Source: Physella acuta (lineage: Eukaryota; Mollusca; Gastropoda; Physidae). Taken from it: a stretch of DNA of 64,000 nucleotides. Of this stretch, positions 20,554 through 31,572 are shown one piece after another; the first letter of the stretch is position 1; the number at the start of each line of letters is the position of its first letter. The translations under genes and the position numbers were made by a program. The notes below the pieces were generated by a model. It had not been told where the DNA came from. It searched no databases and was given only the letters and a program-made list of their open reading frames with translations. The stretch covers positions 62,001-126,000 of the forward strand of contig NW_026733017.1 of assembly GCF_028476545.1 (NCBI RefSeq), read 5' to 3'.

Positions 20554-21482
20554 TGCCTTCCCCCTCCCTCCTTCTCCCTCCTGTCACAGTGCCCTGTGTT
20601 TTTATTTTGGATAGGCCGTTGGTTCTTGTGACACGCCCAAACCTGCTTCATTTTCTCAAATGGATCAATTGTATTAGTGATCCTTTCACAGACTTTCAGC
20701 TCTGTGACGTCTGTATGGGATCCCGAGGAGTCTGGGTAAACAGAGGCGTAGCGAGGGAGGGGGGGGGGGGGGGCGGGTGCGGACCGCACCGGGTGACACA
20801 ATTTAGGGGGTGACACCAAGGCAAAAAATAGTAAAATATATAGAGAAAAATTGAGGGGGTGGGGGGGGGGCAAATCGAAAATTGAAGTTTATCCCAGGGA
20901 AGAGTCGCTACGCCTCTGGAGGGTGACACCATTAAGTGCCGCACCGGGTGGCACCCGACCTCGCTACGCCACTGTGTGTAGCCATCTCATTTGCAGGATG
21001 TGGATTATTCTCTGGATGTCTGCGCTGATGCTCCATGCCTCGCATCCATACAATAAAATAGAAACGACCATTTTAATTTTTGTGCCAATAGAAGAATTTT
21101 TGTTGCACCGAATGTTTCTTGATTTTTGAGTGCTGTTGTAGTTTGCGCACATCTTGCAAGTATTTCTTGCTTCATTCCTTCATCAGATAGTATGGCGTCA
21201 AATTACTTGAAAGAATAGCCTCCCCCAATCTTTGGCTATTTACACGTATGTGTGCCACTATATCATAAGGGTTGGTGGACACGATCGTTTATCTTGTCGG
21301 CATTGATTTCCATGCTGTTGTCGGTGTTTGTTCAATGGGTCTACTAAGTCTGTCAACTCGCGTTCACTGCCTGCTATGGCATGTATGTAACCAGCGAAGC
21401 GTAGGTCAGTAATAAACCGTCCGCCAACGCTGACTGGGCCGACATGGTCTTCCAATCTCACTCTTTGTTTCTGGCGGTCCAT
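20554..21482 (-). mobile_element. Degraded LINE (non-LTR retrotransposon) C-terminal fragment, split by a hAT MITE
   Basis: On the minus strand the 21258-21482 part encodes GGRFITDLRFAGYIHAIAGS followed by ERELTDLVD. This corresponds to the reverse-transcriptase GGRxIxNLRYADD block, with the catalytic YADD changed to FAGY. The 20985-21150 part encodes MVVSILLYGCEAWSISADIQ and LQMRW, the well-known LLYGCExW block downstream. After the inserted MITE, 20554-20740 reads DVTELKVC and RQRHDWMDDIKDMTG, the C-terminal tail. Parts between the blocks are missing and the catalytic motif is lost, so it is an inactive 5'-truncated fossil. Confidence 0.75.
20741..20974. mobile_element. hAT-type MITE (234 bp), CAGNGGCGTAGC family
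   Basis: Starts CAGAGGCGTAGCGAGG and ends CTCGCTACGCCACTG, with internal GGGTGACACC repeats and G-runs. Flanks TGGGTAAA and TGTGTAGC match at only 5 of 8 bases. It sits inside the LINE relic, so it is younger than the LINE. Confidence 0.8.
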
Positions 21483-21700
21483 GGGGTAGATGAAGTAGTG
21501 TTCACCTGTTTCAGTGACTTCAGCACATGAAGGAATAGTGTAGCTAGCACTACACTCAGCCGCCTTTACTTTCCTGAACGTGAGTCAGGTACCCGTGATA
21601 ACTGGGTGAACTCAGGGACTTTCAAAAGACTTGAACCCGGTAATCGAACTCAAGACTTTCGGGTTTGCAGTCCTATGCACTACAAACCGATATCGTCGCT
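21473..21700 (-). mobile_element. tRNA-derived SINE (older copy)
   Basis: It shares extended similarity with the SINE at 48550-48791, for example AAGTAGTGTTCACCTGTTTC and ACTTTCCTGAACGTGAGTCA. The minus strand ends in a B-box-like GAGTTCGATTACC. It abuts the LINE relic. Confidence 0.65.
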
Positions 21701-22132
21701 GCTATTAAATAAGCAACATTATTATTCTTGTGCAGTTATCTTATTTGAATGTATAACATTTGGAAAAAAAATACGTTTTAAGCACCATTTGTATACGCTG
21801 TAAGTAGTTTTTTTTTTTTTTTTTTAAATTTTAAAAGTCAGCTTTATCTTTAGCCATAACATCTGTTGAGTTGATGTGCAGGTTTGTGATTTTCTGTGGG
21901 TTTGACTGTTTCTGTTGATATGTCATTTTGAGTGTTTATGATATTGCAACTTTTAAAAATCAAATCTGGAATATTCTTTTTTGTGCAGCATCTAAACATT
22001 CAATTGCACTAATAAAAATGAGAATATAAACATCTTTTTTCGTAATATTAGTTTAAAGTTTTGATCGTTCTAAAATTCCTAAGTAAAATGAAATTTTGTT
22101 TCTTTCTTCTTTTACTTTTTTTAAAACTAATT
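21701..22132. other. AT-rich spacer
   Basis: Long T-run near 21808-21825; no coding or RNA gene is recognised. Confidence 0.4.
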
Positions 22133-22138
22133 CCGGGT

Positions 22139-22208
22139 GGTTTGGCGAGGTCAAGCCGGTTACGCTCATGGTTGCTAAAAGTAATGTCTCGAGTTCGAAC
22201 CCTCTGGT
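22139..22208 (+). repeat. tRNA-like SINE head fragment
   Basis: TTTGGCGAGGTCAAGCCGGT is A-box-like and CTCGAGTTCGAACCC is a good B box about 50 bp later. No folded cloverleaf with a clean acceptor stem is evident, so a SINE fragment is more likely than a true tRNA gene. Confidence 0.35.
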
Positions 22209-22439
22209 AGATTAGTTGAAATTAAGAACTGATTTATATGTCGATTTTTTTTTCTCCTCACTACAGTTAAATAAAAAAAAATTAATTAAAATGCCTCTTT
22301 TTAAAAATTACTTATCTATCTAATAATAAACATCAAATAGAAACGTGGTATAAAACTGCATGCAAATCAAAATTTGTAATATTTTTGTTTTTTATAAAAA
22401 TAAAATATTGAGAGGATCTTTAGCTTTGCCGCAGTTCAT

Positions 22440-22774
22440 TCCTTCCTATCTATATTTATCCGGTATTTTGTACTTCTTAAATTACTTATGCTTGTTAATC
22501 CAACTATGTTTATTTATGCGGTACTTTATAAGCCACATATGCTTATAATGCCATCTATATTTATACAATACTTTATATTTATAAACTACGTATGCCTGTT
22601 ATTCCATCTATATTATACAAATTATACAGTACTTTGTATAATAAACGATGTATGCATGTTGTCTCATCTATGTTTATACTTTACTTTTTACTTTATAAAC
22701 TTTATATGCATTCTATATTTTTATTCCATCTACATTGATACGGTAATTTATAAACAATGTTACATGTTATCTCA
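22440..22774. repeat. Degenerate about 60-bp AT-rich tandem repeat
   Basis: CCATCTATATTTATACNNTACTTTATAAA-like phrases with TATGCNTGTTAT recur about five times with many changes. Confidence 0.6.
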
Positions 22775-23846
22775 GGGGTCGTCCATAAATGACGTCACAC
22801 TCATAGGGGGGAGGGGGGGGGGTTCAGATGGTTCGACGTCACACTTTTGCATTATAAATAAACCGGTAGTGATCTCCCCTAAACTTTCTCGAATATTCTT
22901 ATATAAAACAACAAGGGGATGGTAACTGGGGATATAGTTATGATTTTTAATCCATTTTAAATACTAAAACTTTTAAAAATAGAATAGAATCTCAGTAAAA
23001 AACAATTGCGCACCAAGCGAACGCCTAATAAAGGTGTGTATAATAGTGCGCAATATTATTAGTACTTTTAAAATTTACATTAGTTTTTTGAGAAATCGGA
23101 AGTAGCGTAAATTACTACTTCCTGTCAACGGAAATTACTCAAAATTTAACAGAAGGTAGAGAATTAGATCTTTTACTTACATGTGAAATTTCATTTATCT
23201 ATCTGAAATAGTACTCAAGTTATAGGCTTTTAAAAAATTCAAAGTAGGAAAAGTACCACTTCCGGTTATCGGAAATCGCTCAAAAGTTGATACGGATCTA
23301 CGATTTTGATAAAATACTTATATATGAAATTTCATCAACCTAGCTGTAACGGTACTCAAGTTATCGTGTTTACACACGGACAGACAGACAGACAGACAGA
23401 CACACACACACACAGACATACGGACAAGATTGCAAAATTATGTTTTTCCGTATCAGTGAGGTGTAAAACGTCGAGATTTGTAAAAATCTCGATTTTTTTT
23501 TTTGCACGATTACAATACTTTCTCTATACTACGTATATACGAGAAAGTAAAAAGCAATGTTAAAAAACGAATTTTAGACGTTATTTCGCGTTTTAGAAAA
23601 CTGTTTAATAAATCGTAATAGGAATTGATTAAAATCCTCAATTTCAGAGTCAGACAAGATTTTGGAAAAATATCGATGTTTTAAAAAAAAATTCAAATGC
23701 AATTTTGAGTTTGGTTGTAGGCTGAGGTGTGACGTCATTTAAGGGGGGGGGGGGTCTGGCTTTTTGTGACGACGTGTGACGGAGGGGAGGGGGGGGGGGG
23801 AGGTAAAAATCGTCAAAAAAGCGTGACGTCATTTATGGATGACCCC
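22775..23846. mobile_element. Inverted-repeat DNA element (GGGGTCGTCCATAAATGACG family) with a nested insertion
   Basis: Ends GGGGTCGTCCATAAATGACG and CGTCATTTATGGATGACCCC are inverted repeats. The flanking TCA/TCA is a candidate 3-bp target duplication. Other copies lie at 43780-44190, 28434-28550 (truncated) and 62613-63379. The 43780 copy lacks the nested repeat, which proves the nesting. No transposase frame is seen. A 3-bp duplication would fit PIF/Harbinger, but the family is not established. Confidence 0.8.
22858..23553. mobile_element. Interspersed repeat family C, nested (about 690 bp)
   Basis: Near-full similarity to 45536-46203. Inner ends carry inverted ACTTTCTCG and CGAGAAAGT. 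It holds two diverged copies of a roughly 120-bp module (GAAATTTCATTTATCTATCT and ACTCAAGTTAT) and a GACAGACAGACACACA microsatellite. It interrupts the GGGGTCGTCC element. Non-coding DNA transposon or MITE; the superfamily is unknown. Confidence 0.75.
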
Positions 23847-24128
23847 TCATATAAATTGCTACTCTTGGTACTCAGTACACCACACACAGAATGAAAAAAA
23901 TCTAGATCTAGATTTCCGCTCTAGAACTACTGTACCATACACAACAGTCGCAACTATCTTCATTAATGTCCTGTCTCTACTCTACAAACATATGAAACTA
24001 TACACTTACGTCATGATCGATATCACGTGACTTGGTGCACTATATAACCTGTATAGGTAGGTGAGTTAGTCCCATGTTCCCCATCTCTACAGATGTTCTG
24101 ACCTCACTAGTCATGTTATTTATAGATT
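23847..24128. other. Spacer with a TATA-like string
   Basis: TATATAA near 24041 and a donor-like GGTAGGTGAGTTAG near 24055. No coding exon is supported. Confidence 0.3.
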
Positions 24129-24437
24129 ACACCGGAAGTGGCTGTCATTGTTTTGCTTATAGAACTTGTAAGTTTATCGTTCTTTCTCGCGTTAATTCGT
24201 GTCTGGTTAGCCAGGGAGAGATAAAAGTTTTCGAACTAAATCAATTGTTGTGAACGGGGTTTCCCATTGATAACAAAAAACATGGCGGCTATTTGTTAGT
24301 AGGTCCCGCTTCAAGATTTCAAAATCATCAAACGTTCCAGAAATGCAACAACTGTAAAAACTTTCAACGCTGTTTTGTTCATATGGATGGGAACAAACAC
24401 ATGTGTATGCATTTTTTAATATAAAAGTTTTGTGGCG
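24129..24437 (+). promoter_or_regulatory. Candidate promoter and non-coding first exon
   Basis: ACACCGGAAGTGG at about 24129 holds an ETS/GABP core, and CATGGCGGCT at about 24282 resembles a YY1-type start element. A consensus donor, TGGCG|GTAAGTAT, lies at 24437/24438. No long coding frame exists, so the exon would be mostly 5' UTR. It could serve the exons at 26525-27087. Confidence 0.35.
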
Positions 24438-24828
24438 GTAAGTATATTGATTTTATTTCTTTTGTTGATAGTTTGTCCAAGGCTAGGGGACATTACTCTG
24501 ACAGTACTCTGACTCTACTCAGTCTTTGCTACGAGACTTAAGATTCCCAGACCTAGACCTAGATCTAGAATCTAGATCTAGATCTAGATTCTAGAATCTA
24601 CCTACTAAGATCTACATTGCTTTAATCTAGTTCTAAGAGTATAAGTTCATGAATTAGAATATATTAGATCTAGATTCTAGATCTAGAATCTAGTATTTTA
24701 GTGATCTAGAGATAAAATATTAAAAATATTAAGAAAAGGATGACGGTAAAAACTAAAACAACAGGAAAATGAGGATGACTTCTAGATCTAGATCTAGATC
24801 TAGTCTCACTCAGCCTACGACTTACTTA

Positions 24829-25039
24829 CAGAGTTTCTTCCAAGCATCTCTTCGGGGGGGGCAAAGCCCCCCGAAAAATTCTTACCGCCCCCCCCCCCCC
24901 CCCGAACGAAAGGAAATTTATATAATTTATATAGAAAATATATACTTTTAACAGTGTCCGCCCCCCCCGAAGAAAGTTTACCGCCCCCCCGAAGATTTCA
25001 AGTGCCCCCCCCGGAGAAAAAAGTCTGGAAGAAACACTG
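24829..25039. mobile_element. hAT-type MITE (211 bp), CAGTGTTTCTTCC family
   Basis: Ends CAGAGTTTCTTCCAAGCATC and TCTGGAAGAAACACTG flank a body of G- and C-runs. The 8-bp target duplication CTTACTTA is perfect (24821-24828, 25040-25047). Confidence 0.93.
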
Positions 25040-26524
25040 CTTACTTATTAATCGAATCTAGATTCTAGATCTAGAAATCTAGATATTAGATCTAGATATC
25101 TAGAACTTAGACAACAATGTTAATGTTAATAGACCTAGATCTAGAGTCTAGATGTAGCTAGATTACTGAACTAGACTCTAGTACTGATTACTCAGTGATT
25201 ACTGTTTAATATTTTAGAAGTAGGCCTATTATATATTAGTTATTAGAAGTAGCTTGTAGATAGATAGCTAGATAGATAGTATTACTAGATCTAGATAGAG
25301 ATAGTAGAATAGATCTAGATTCTAGTTGCAGATGGTAGTATGGTAGGCCCTAGATCTAAAATCTAGATCTAGAGAATCTAGTAGATCTAGATAGATACTC
25401 AGATAGATTCTAGATCTAGATCTAGGATCTAGATTAGATCTAGTTTAGGTAAAACATACCCTAGTTAAGTTTAGTAAGAGCTAGTAATGCCTAGTAAGGC
25501 TAACCTGTTTTTAATTTTAAATTAATTTTTTTATATCTAGAATCTAGACTAGATCTACTCTAGCTATTTACTAGATCTAGATCAGTAGCCAGTAGAGTGA
25601 TTAGAGTAGTAGTAGAGTGTAGTGTAGAGTACTGTAGACTATTGTAGAGTGTAGGTACTAATAACTAGACTGAAACTAAATTAGACTAGAATCTAGGTCT
25701 AGATACATTTAGGGCTTACAGACTTATCAGACTACAGTGTTGCAATGAGTAGATCTAGTAATATATAGATTAAATTTAGTTTGAAATTGTTACAGTAGTG
25801 CTACTACTTTTCTAAGTAGTAAGTAGTGTAGACTACTAGAAGAGCAAGATGATAGATCTCCATCAAGCTACAATAGAGTTTAGTTAGTAGTTAGTTAGTC
25901 ATAGTAATAGTACCAAAAGCAGTGTAAGTAGCACAGTAAAAAATAAGTATTACTAGGCCATCTATTATTGTATTAGGCCCTTTTATTTTTAGCAAGTTAA
26001 AGTTTGGTTAAGTACTAGATTCTAGTCTTCTAGCAAGTTGCCTAGTAGTAAACTTATAAACTAGATCATGTGTATTAGTACTATTAGACTTGTAGGCTAG
26101 TCTTGTTAGTCTAGACCAGGGACTATAAAATCTACAATTGATAACTTTCGGCCTTTTAGTATAAGCCTAATTATTAATGAATTACAGGGTACAAAAATTA
26201 ATAAATTGGTCAGAGTCAGTATGGTTACAGTTAGCTGTTAATAGAATTAAGTTTTAGATCTATTGTCTACAATTTTTAGTTACAAGTAATGAAAATGAAA
26301 CTAATAGTTTTGTAATAGTTAAGATATGGTTAACTGTAAACCAGATATTTTAGTTTTTAAGACAAGCTAAGTAGATAGAAAACTGAACCTTTACAATAAA
26401 TTAAACCTTTTATAAATATAAATATATATAGGCCTATATATATAAATATCTCATATTAGTTAAATAATTATTTTAATATAATATATGGATAAACTTAATA
26501 ATTTATTATATTTAAATTCCCTAG

Positions 26525-26586
26525 GTACTTGGCAAGCAATTTTCTCACACTTTACTGTGGCTATTGGTGCTGATCTTGAACTAAAG
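26525..26586 (+). CDS. Candidate internal exon of an unidentified gene (62 nt)
   Basis: Acceptor TTAAATTCCCTAG, then 62 bases, then donor GTGAGCTG. Only one frame is open; it starts with two bases completing a codon and reads TWQAIFSHFTVAIGADLELK, ending in phase 0. The next candidate exon (27028-27087) continues in phase. No upstream coding exon with the required phase was found between 24.4 and 26.5 kb, so the start is missing. Family unknown. Confidence 0.4.
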
Positions 26587-27027
26587 GTGAGCTGAATTTT
26601 TTTTTAATAATAAGCCATTTTTCAGCTTAAGCCCAAGTTTGAAATCGATTCAGTGTTCTAATTCTTACAGAATATGTTGCTACTAAGATTATATACTGTA
26701 AGTATTAATATGTATGGCTTGATAGTGGGACTGTCAGACATTAGCTTTCACATTTCTATCTTAAAAGATAAGAGTTCAGATCCCTGGTTTTAGTCCTGGT
26801 ATGATGTCCTAAGTCTCATGAGTACCAGCTCTCATGAGTACCTGGCTCAAGATAGGGAAATTAAAGGTGGCTGGGTATATACCTCTGAACACTCTAATTT
26901 TACATGCAAATGTCACAGAAACAGGTGAATTTTAATTCAACTGCTATATTGGCTGTCTGTTTTAATCAATGATTAATTTTTTCATATTACAGAAAGTTGT
27001 TAAAAATATTATTTATTTAATTTCTAG

Positions 27028-27087
27028 GTAAATGGAACAGCATGGATGTGGATTTTTAGACACAAGGAAGCTGAATTTAACTTTTAA
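27028..27087 (+). CDS. Candidate terminal coding exon of the same unidentified gene
   Basis: The acceptor TTTAATTTCTAG precedes the frame VNGTAWMWIFRHKEAEFNF and TAA at 27085-27087. The phase matches the preceding exon. A short aromatic-rich C-terminus with no domain I recognise. AATAAA occurs near 27461 and could be the poly(A) signal. The opposing exon at 27583-27894 on the minus strand would make the two genes convergent. Confidence 0.4.
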   Translation, partial: VNGTAWMWIFRHKEAEFNF

Positions 27088-27582
27088 TGAAGAATTTAAA
27101 TGATGATTGTCCATGAAAAGAAATATTAATCATATACATTGTAATGCTGTATTGATGCATCTTCTGTTTTAAGTAATTAAAAAACCATCCATTTATGAAA
27201 TTATTTTCATTTTTTTTTTCAATTTTAAAACTGTAGTTCTGTTTTGTTATTTGAAAACAATGATGAAAGTATACTGAACTGCCATTGAGATATTAATATA
27301 AATGCTATTGTTTATAGTTTGATTCTTTCAGAAGCAACTATATTGACATCAAAACTGAATCTTTATTGTACACTAAGTATAAAAGCTTACCCGCAAACCA
27401 GTCCATGTCAACAATTTATTGACATTCAAACATTAAATTTTTTTAAAGGTGATTTTTCTTAAATAAAACAGACTACTTTCATATGGGATAAGAAACATTT
27501 AATTTTGAAATTGATTGGTTTATTAAATTTTAATGGAGCTGAAATTAAAACACTGGGTACAAATTTATTATTACTTTGTTTC

Positions 27583-27894
27583 TCAGAAAATTGCAAATTT
27601 TGAACATAACTGTGGGAAGTAGGCAATGATGTTAAAATATCTCTTGAAACTTGAAGAAATTGTGGAAGGTTTAGAGATAGAAAACAACATTTCAGAAGAT
27701 GATGTTTGAAATAATGGTAAAATATCTTTAGCAATTGTCACTGAATAAATATTTTCATTAGACAAATCACATTTAGATATAGAAGAATAAGGTATGTCTT
27801 CAGATTTTCTTATCAGCGAAGATCCTGGGTGATTCTCTTTGTTACCATCGGTCAAACGACAAGCCAATTCTGGAAAATTCATTGGGTTCTTTGC
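27583..27894 (-). CDS. Candidate C-terminal exon of an unidentified minus-strand gene (312 nt)
   Basis: The minus strand has an acceptor-like TAGCTGCCCAG, then 103 open codons in phase 0 beginning AKNPMNFPELACRLTDGNKE, to a stop at 27583-27585. The product is Ser/Ile-rich with NKENHPGSSLIRKSED near the start, a KEN-like acidic/basic patch. No domain is recognised. The exon is open in AT-rich DNA where stops are frequent, which favours real coding, but no further exon was located. Confidence 0.35.
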   Translation of the reverse strand, partial: AKNPMNFPELACRLTDGNKENHPGSSLIRKSEDIPYSSISKCDLSNENIYSVTIAKDILPLFQTSSSEMLFSISKPSTISSSFKRYFNIIAYFPQLCSKFAIF

Positions 27895-28280
27895 CTGGGC
27901 AGCTAAATATATTTAAATTAAGTTCATGCAAGGCTTTAGAAACATCAATTGGATAAAACTCTATAATTTCATTAACTTTTTATTAATATCAGCTCCAAAG
28001 GAATAATATAAACAAGTTACACATCATCAATAAATCAAATTTGCAGATATTTCCATTTCACCAAACTTTCTCTAAATCATAATATATATTTTAAATTCAT
28101 GGCATTTTGTTAGGCTAGATATGTTGACTTTTATTTACCACAATCTGATTATATAAATTAGGATTACCCAGCTATCATACATTCTTCTTTTTACTGCCCT
28201 CCTTTATGAAGGGGAGGTAAAAATCATCATAAAATGTGTGATGCAATTTACAGATGAACCCTCTCTCTCTCTACCCCTCC

Positions 28281-28342
<62 letters not shown>

Positions 28343-28433
28343 CTACATAATCTCTAAAATCATGTTGGTACCTCTACCTGTTTGAATGTTAGGCCCATTT
28401 CCTTAAACTGTTTCTGTGTGGATCTTCTCCATG
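27895..28433. other. AT-rich spacer with a (TA)n microsatellite
   Basis: An uninterrupted TA repeat of about 55 bp lies near 28283-28336. No other feature is recognised. Confidence 0.6.
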
Positions 28434-28550
28434 GGGGTCATCTATAAATGACGTCACGCATTTTTTTGACGATTTTTACCTCCCCCCCCCCCCTCCCCCT
28501 ACACATCGTCACAAAAAGCCAGATCCCCACCCCCTAAAATGACGTCACAC
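28434..28550. mobile_element. Truncated copy of the GGGGTCGTCC inverted-repeat family
   Basis: Starts GGGGTCATCTATAAATGACG, continues with the family-specific TTTTTGACGATTTTTACC and a C-run, and stops after TGACGTCACAC without the opposite end. Confidence 0.7.
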
Positions 28551-29060
28551 AGTACTAGATTCTAGATCTAAATTACTACAGTTGCCTACACTCTAGATTT
28601 AGTTCTTAAGTTCTACAACAAGACTACACTAAACTTCGCTAGATCTAGAATAATCTAGATTCTATATAGGCCTATAAATTGATATTGAACATATTCTAGT
28701 CTACCTGTCTTAAAGTAAATAGCCTATTTAGTAATTTAGTAATTAATTCCACTCAACTACACTGTAAAATAAAAGAAACTAGATCTAGATCTCTAGACTA
28801 CTCTTGAGTCTATAAATTAAAAATAAATCCTGTATGTCGTATGTTATTGTCTAAGTCGGAATTTTCAAGAGGGTTTTTTTTAAGTCATAGATCTAGATAT
28901 AGAATTCTAGATCTAGAAATCTAGACTAGATCTAGGCTATATATATTTATTAATTAAATTAGGCTTGATTTCAGATTTACGATTGAAATCTTTTAGGCCT
29001 ATAAATATCATATTTTATATAGATTATAGATGTATTATTATTATACAGGTTGTATTCTAG

Positions 29061-30389
29061 ATCTATATAAAATATAATATATTTGTGTGTGTGTGTTATT
29101 TTAAACTTAATTTACTTAAAACAACTTATTGTCGGAGTTTTTTTTTATTCCAAAAACGAAAGTAGATTTCATAACTTAAAAAAAAAAAAAAAAAAATATT
29201 CACATTTGGTTTGAAAAAACAAAAAAACGCCAGCTGGCAACTACCGGAGCGAGAACTTGGTAAGCTACTTTAACAACTTACAAGCCCAATTGCAGGAAGT
29301 CAAATAAAAAACTTGATTTTATCAAAATTACACATTTTAAAATAAGCGGGTTATATAATTTGATGTAGGCTTTTGATTCAAATTTGAATATAATTAATTA
29401 TTATTTAACATGAATTATGTGTTGATTGAGCTATTTTGTTATTTAAATTAAACACTAATAGACATTCATAGAAACATTTAAAATTTAATTGTTCAACACT
29501 TTTAAGTAACTCTGTTGGTGGGAGGGGGGGGGGGGCACTTTCCTTCCCCACACTTCCACGTCCATATCCCACCGGGGTAATATAGAAAAAATATTCCATT
29601 TAATATTAAAATATATGAAATGATTTCTGCTTTTGGACGCCTTCAATATAGACAAATATAACATAACATTGAATTAAAGTATGAGCTACACACAACACAC
29701 ACGTAAATCTAGGTCTACATACAGGGGTGGACTAGACTGACAGGACACCGGGAAAAAATCCAGGTAGGCCGCCAGTATCGTTGCTGTAATGGGTATATCA
29801 GGGTTTTGATTATTTTTTTAATGTGTTTATTTAGTTGATCCATCCGATGTGTCGTTTTGTTATTCTTGTGAATGGCCATTTGTGAAGTGATCCGTGTTTG
29901 TGTCTTCAGTCTATGGTGGGGAAAAAATGCATGAAAAGTCGATAGGCCGCTTTTTTCCCCCACCCCTCAGCCACCCAAATCTCTCGGAACAGCCAGTCTA
30001 CCTCTGTATACACACAACATTTAAAAGATAAGCTACACACATATATAAACGCAATATTTAAAATATTGGCTACACACATATATACATACATCTACAACAA
30101 TTAAAATAGTAACTACAACAATTTATTCACACAACTACAACAGTTAAAATATTAACTACACACATTTAAGGTTAATGACTAAATTCACGATAATTTAAAT
30201 TTTTAGTTAGTAGCCTTCTTATGTGTTCCTCCATTTGTAAATTGTCCGTTTGATACAATATAGATAACAGCTCCCTATATACGAAGGACAGGGTGACTTA
30301 CCTGCGTAAAACCTGCGAGTAAACGGTGTCAAACGGTGTCAGCAATGTCCACACACCAATAGCAGACGTGAGGACAAGCGCGCTACGAC
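29061..30389. other. AT-rich spacer with decayed repeats
   Basis: A-run near 29180, G-run near 29523, and a decayed CTACACACAT/AAAATATT repeat at about 29990-30170. No gene is recognised. Confidence 0.4.
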
Positions 30390-30452
30390 CAATCGATCGT
30401 CTGCTACACCTGAGCTGACCCAATCGATCGTCTGCTACACCTGAGCTGACCA
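30390..30452. repeat. 31-bp tandem duplication
   Basis: CCAATCGATCGTCTGCTACA plus CCTGAGCTGAC occurs twice in direct succession. Confidence 0.85.
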
Positions 30453-30867
30453 ATGTCCTGTGTGTACCTAGATCAGGTGGGCAGAGGGGGGGGGGGGGTA
30501 CTTGTCCAACAAACACGACTTTAGTGTGGAGATCATTAGCGCTAATTACAGATTAAACATTGAGGTTTGTGGCTGGGGTAGAGGGGTGGGGGGGGGGGGG
30601 GGGGTGGGGGGAGAGAGAGACTCGGCACTAATTAATCCGATCTGGCATTAAATGGACAGGTCATTGCTCGGTCTGTGTGGGAACTAATTAATTACCTTTG
30701 TGAATCACCAGTTTTATAAATTTGGGTTAGAGTATTTCGGTACATGTTTGGTCTTCATTGGAAAAGAAGAGTAGTACTCATGAATATAGTTTTTTTTAAA
30801 ATATTATTTTATATACGTACAACACAATGTAGAATTTAACTTACAACAAGATTACTTTACAAAATAG
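30453..30867. other. Spacer with long G-runs
   Basis: Poly-G runs near 30487 and 30590; otherwise featureless. Confidence 0.4.
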
Positions 30868-31210
30868 CAGAGGCGTAGCGAGGGGGGGGGGGTGCGGACC
30901 GCACCGGGTGACACCATTTAGGGGGGTGACACCAAGGCAAAAAATAGCAAAATATATAGAGAAAAATGATAATTCCACTTAATTAAGTGATTAATCCGAG
31001 TGTTAAATAGTTAAAGGAGGTCTTTTAAGAGGTGCAAGTTTGAGGGGTGTGGAGGTGCAAATCGAAAGTTTGATGGGGGGGTGTAAATCGAAAGTTTGAG
31101 GGGGGGGGGGTGCAAATCGAAAATTTGTCCCTGGGAAGGGTCGCTACGCCCCTGGGGGGTGACACCATCAAGAGCCGCACCGGGTGACACCCGACCTCGA
31201 TACGCCGCTG
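30868..31210. mobile_element. hAT-type MITE (343 bp), CAGNGGCGTAGC family
   Basis: Starts CAGAGGCGTAGCGAGG and ends GATACGCCGCTG. The 8-bp flanks CAAAATAG and CGAAATAG match at 7 of 8. The body has repeated AAATCGAAAGTTTGAGGGGG and GGGTGACACC modules shared with 20741-20974 and 55885-56603. Confidence 0.88.
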
Positions 31211-31572
31211 CGAAATAGTAAGTGCTTTTGTTGCAGTAGGCCTACTTACTTAATATCAGATTTAGAAACAAATTGGGTTTTAAAAAACTACTTTTTAAAA
31301 ATACCTTTTTTTTTTTTACCAAGCACAACAATTTGTTAGACGTTATTAATCTGATCTTGTTCATCTAATCCTAACGGGTTACAATTTTAATCTCGTTTAC
31401 CAACTCGAGGCACTAGTATCAGATGTTTAGACATAACTTTCAGGGTTAGGGTTAGCAGTAATCATGATTTTTTTTAAACAGGACAGTATCGGTTAGATTT
31501 AGTAAAGAACTTGACCCACGCCCCGCCACCCCCCCCCCCCCCCCCGTCACACTCTGTGACAGAGTGATCGAG
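31211..31572. other. AT-rich spacer
   Basis: T-run near 31308 and a C-run near 31530. Nothing else is recognised. Confidence 0.4.

Larger units (their letters stand above)
24535..29060. repeat. AGATCTAGAT-rich cryptic palindromic sequence
   Basis: Dozens of short palindromes such as TCTAGATCTAGA, AGATCTAGATCT and TTCTAGAATCTAG are scattered in AT-rich DNA (densest at 24540-25800 and 28550-29060). There is no fixed period, so it is not a simple array. A similar patch lies at 52120-52760. Confidence 0.75.

Noticed and set aside
22139-22208. Possible functional tRNA gene
   Set aside because: B box is good, but no consistent acceptor stem or anticodon arm is visible. A SINE head is more likely.
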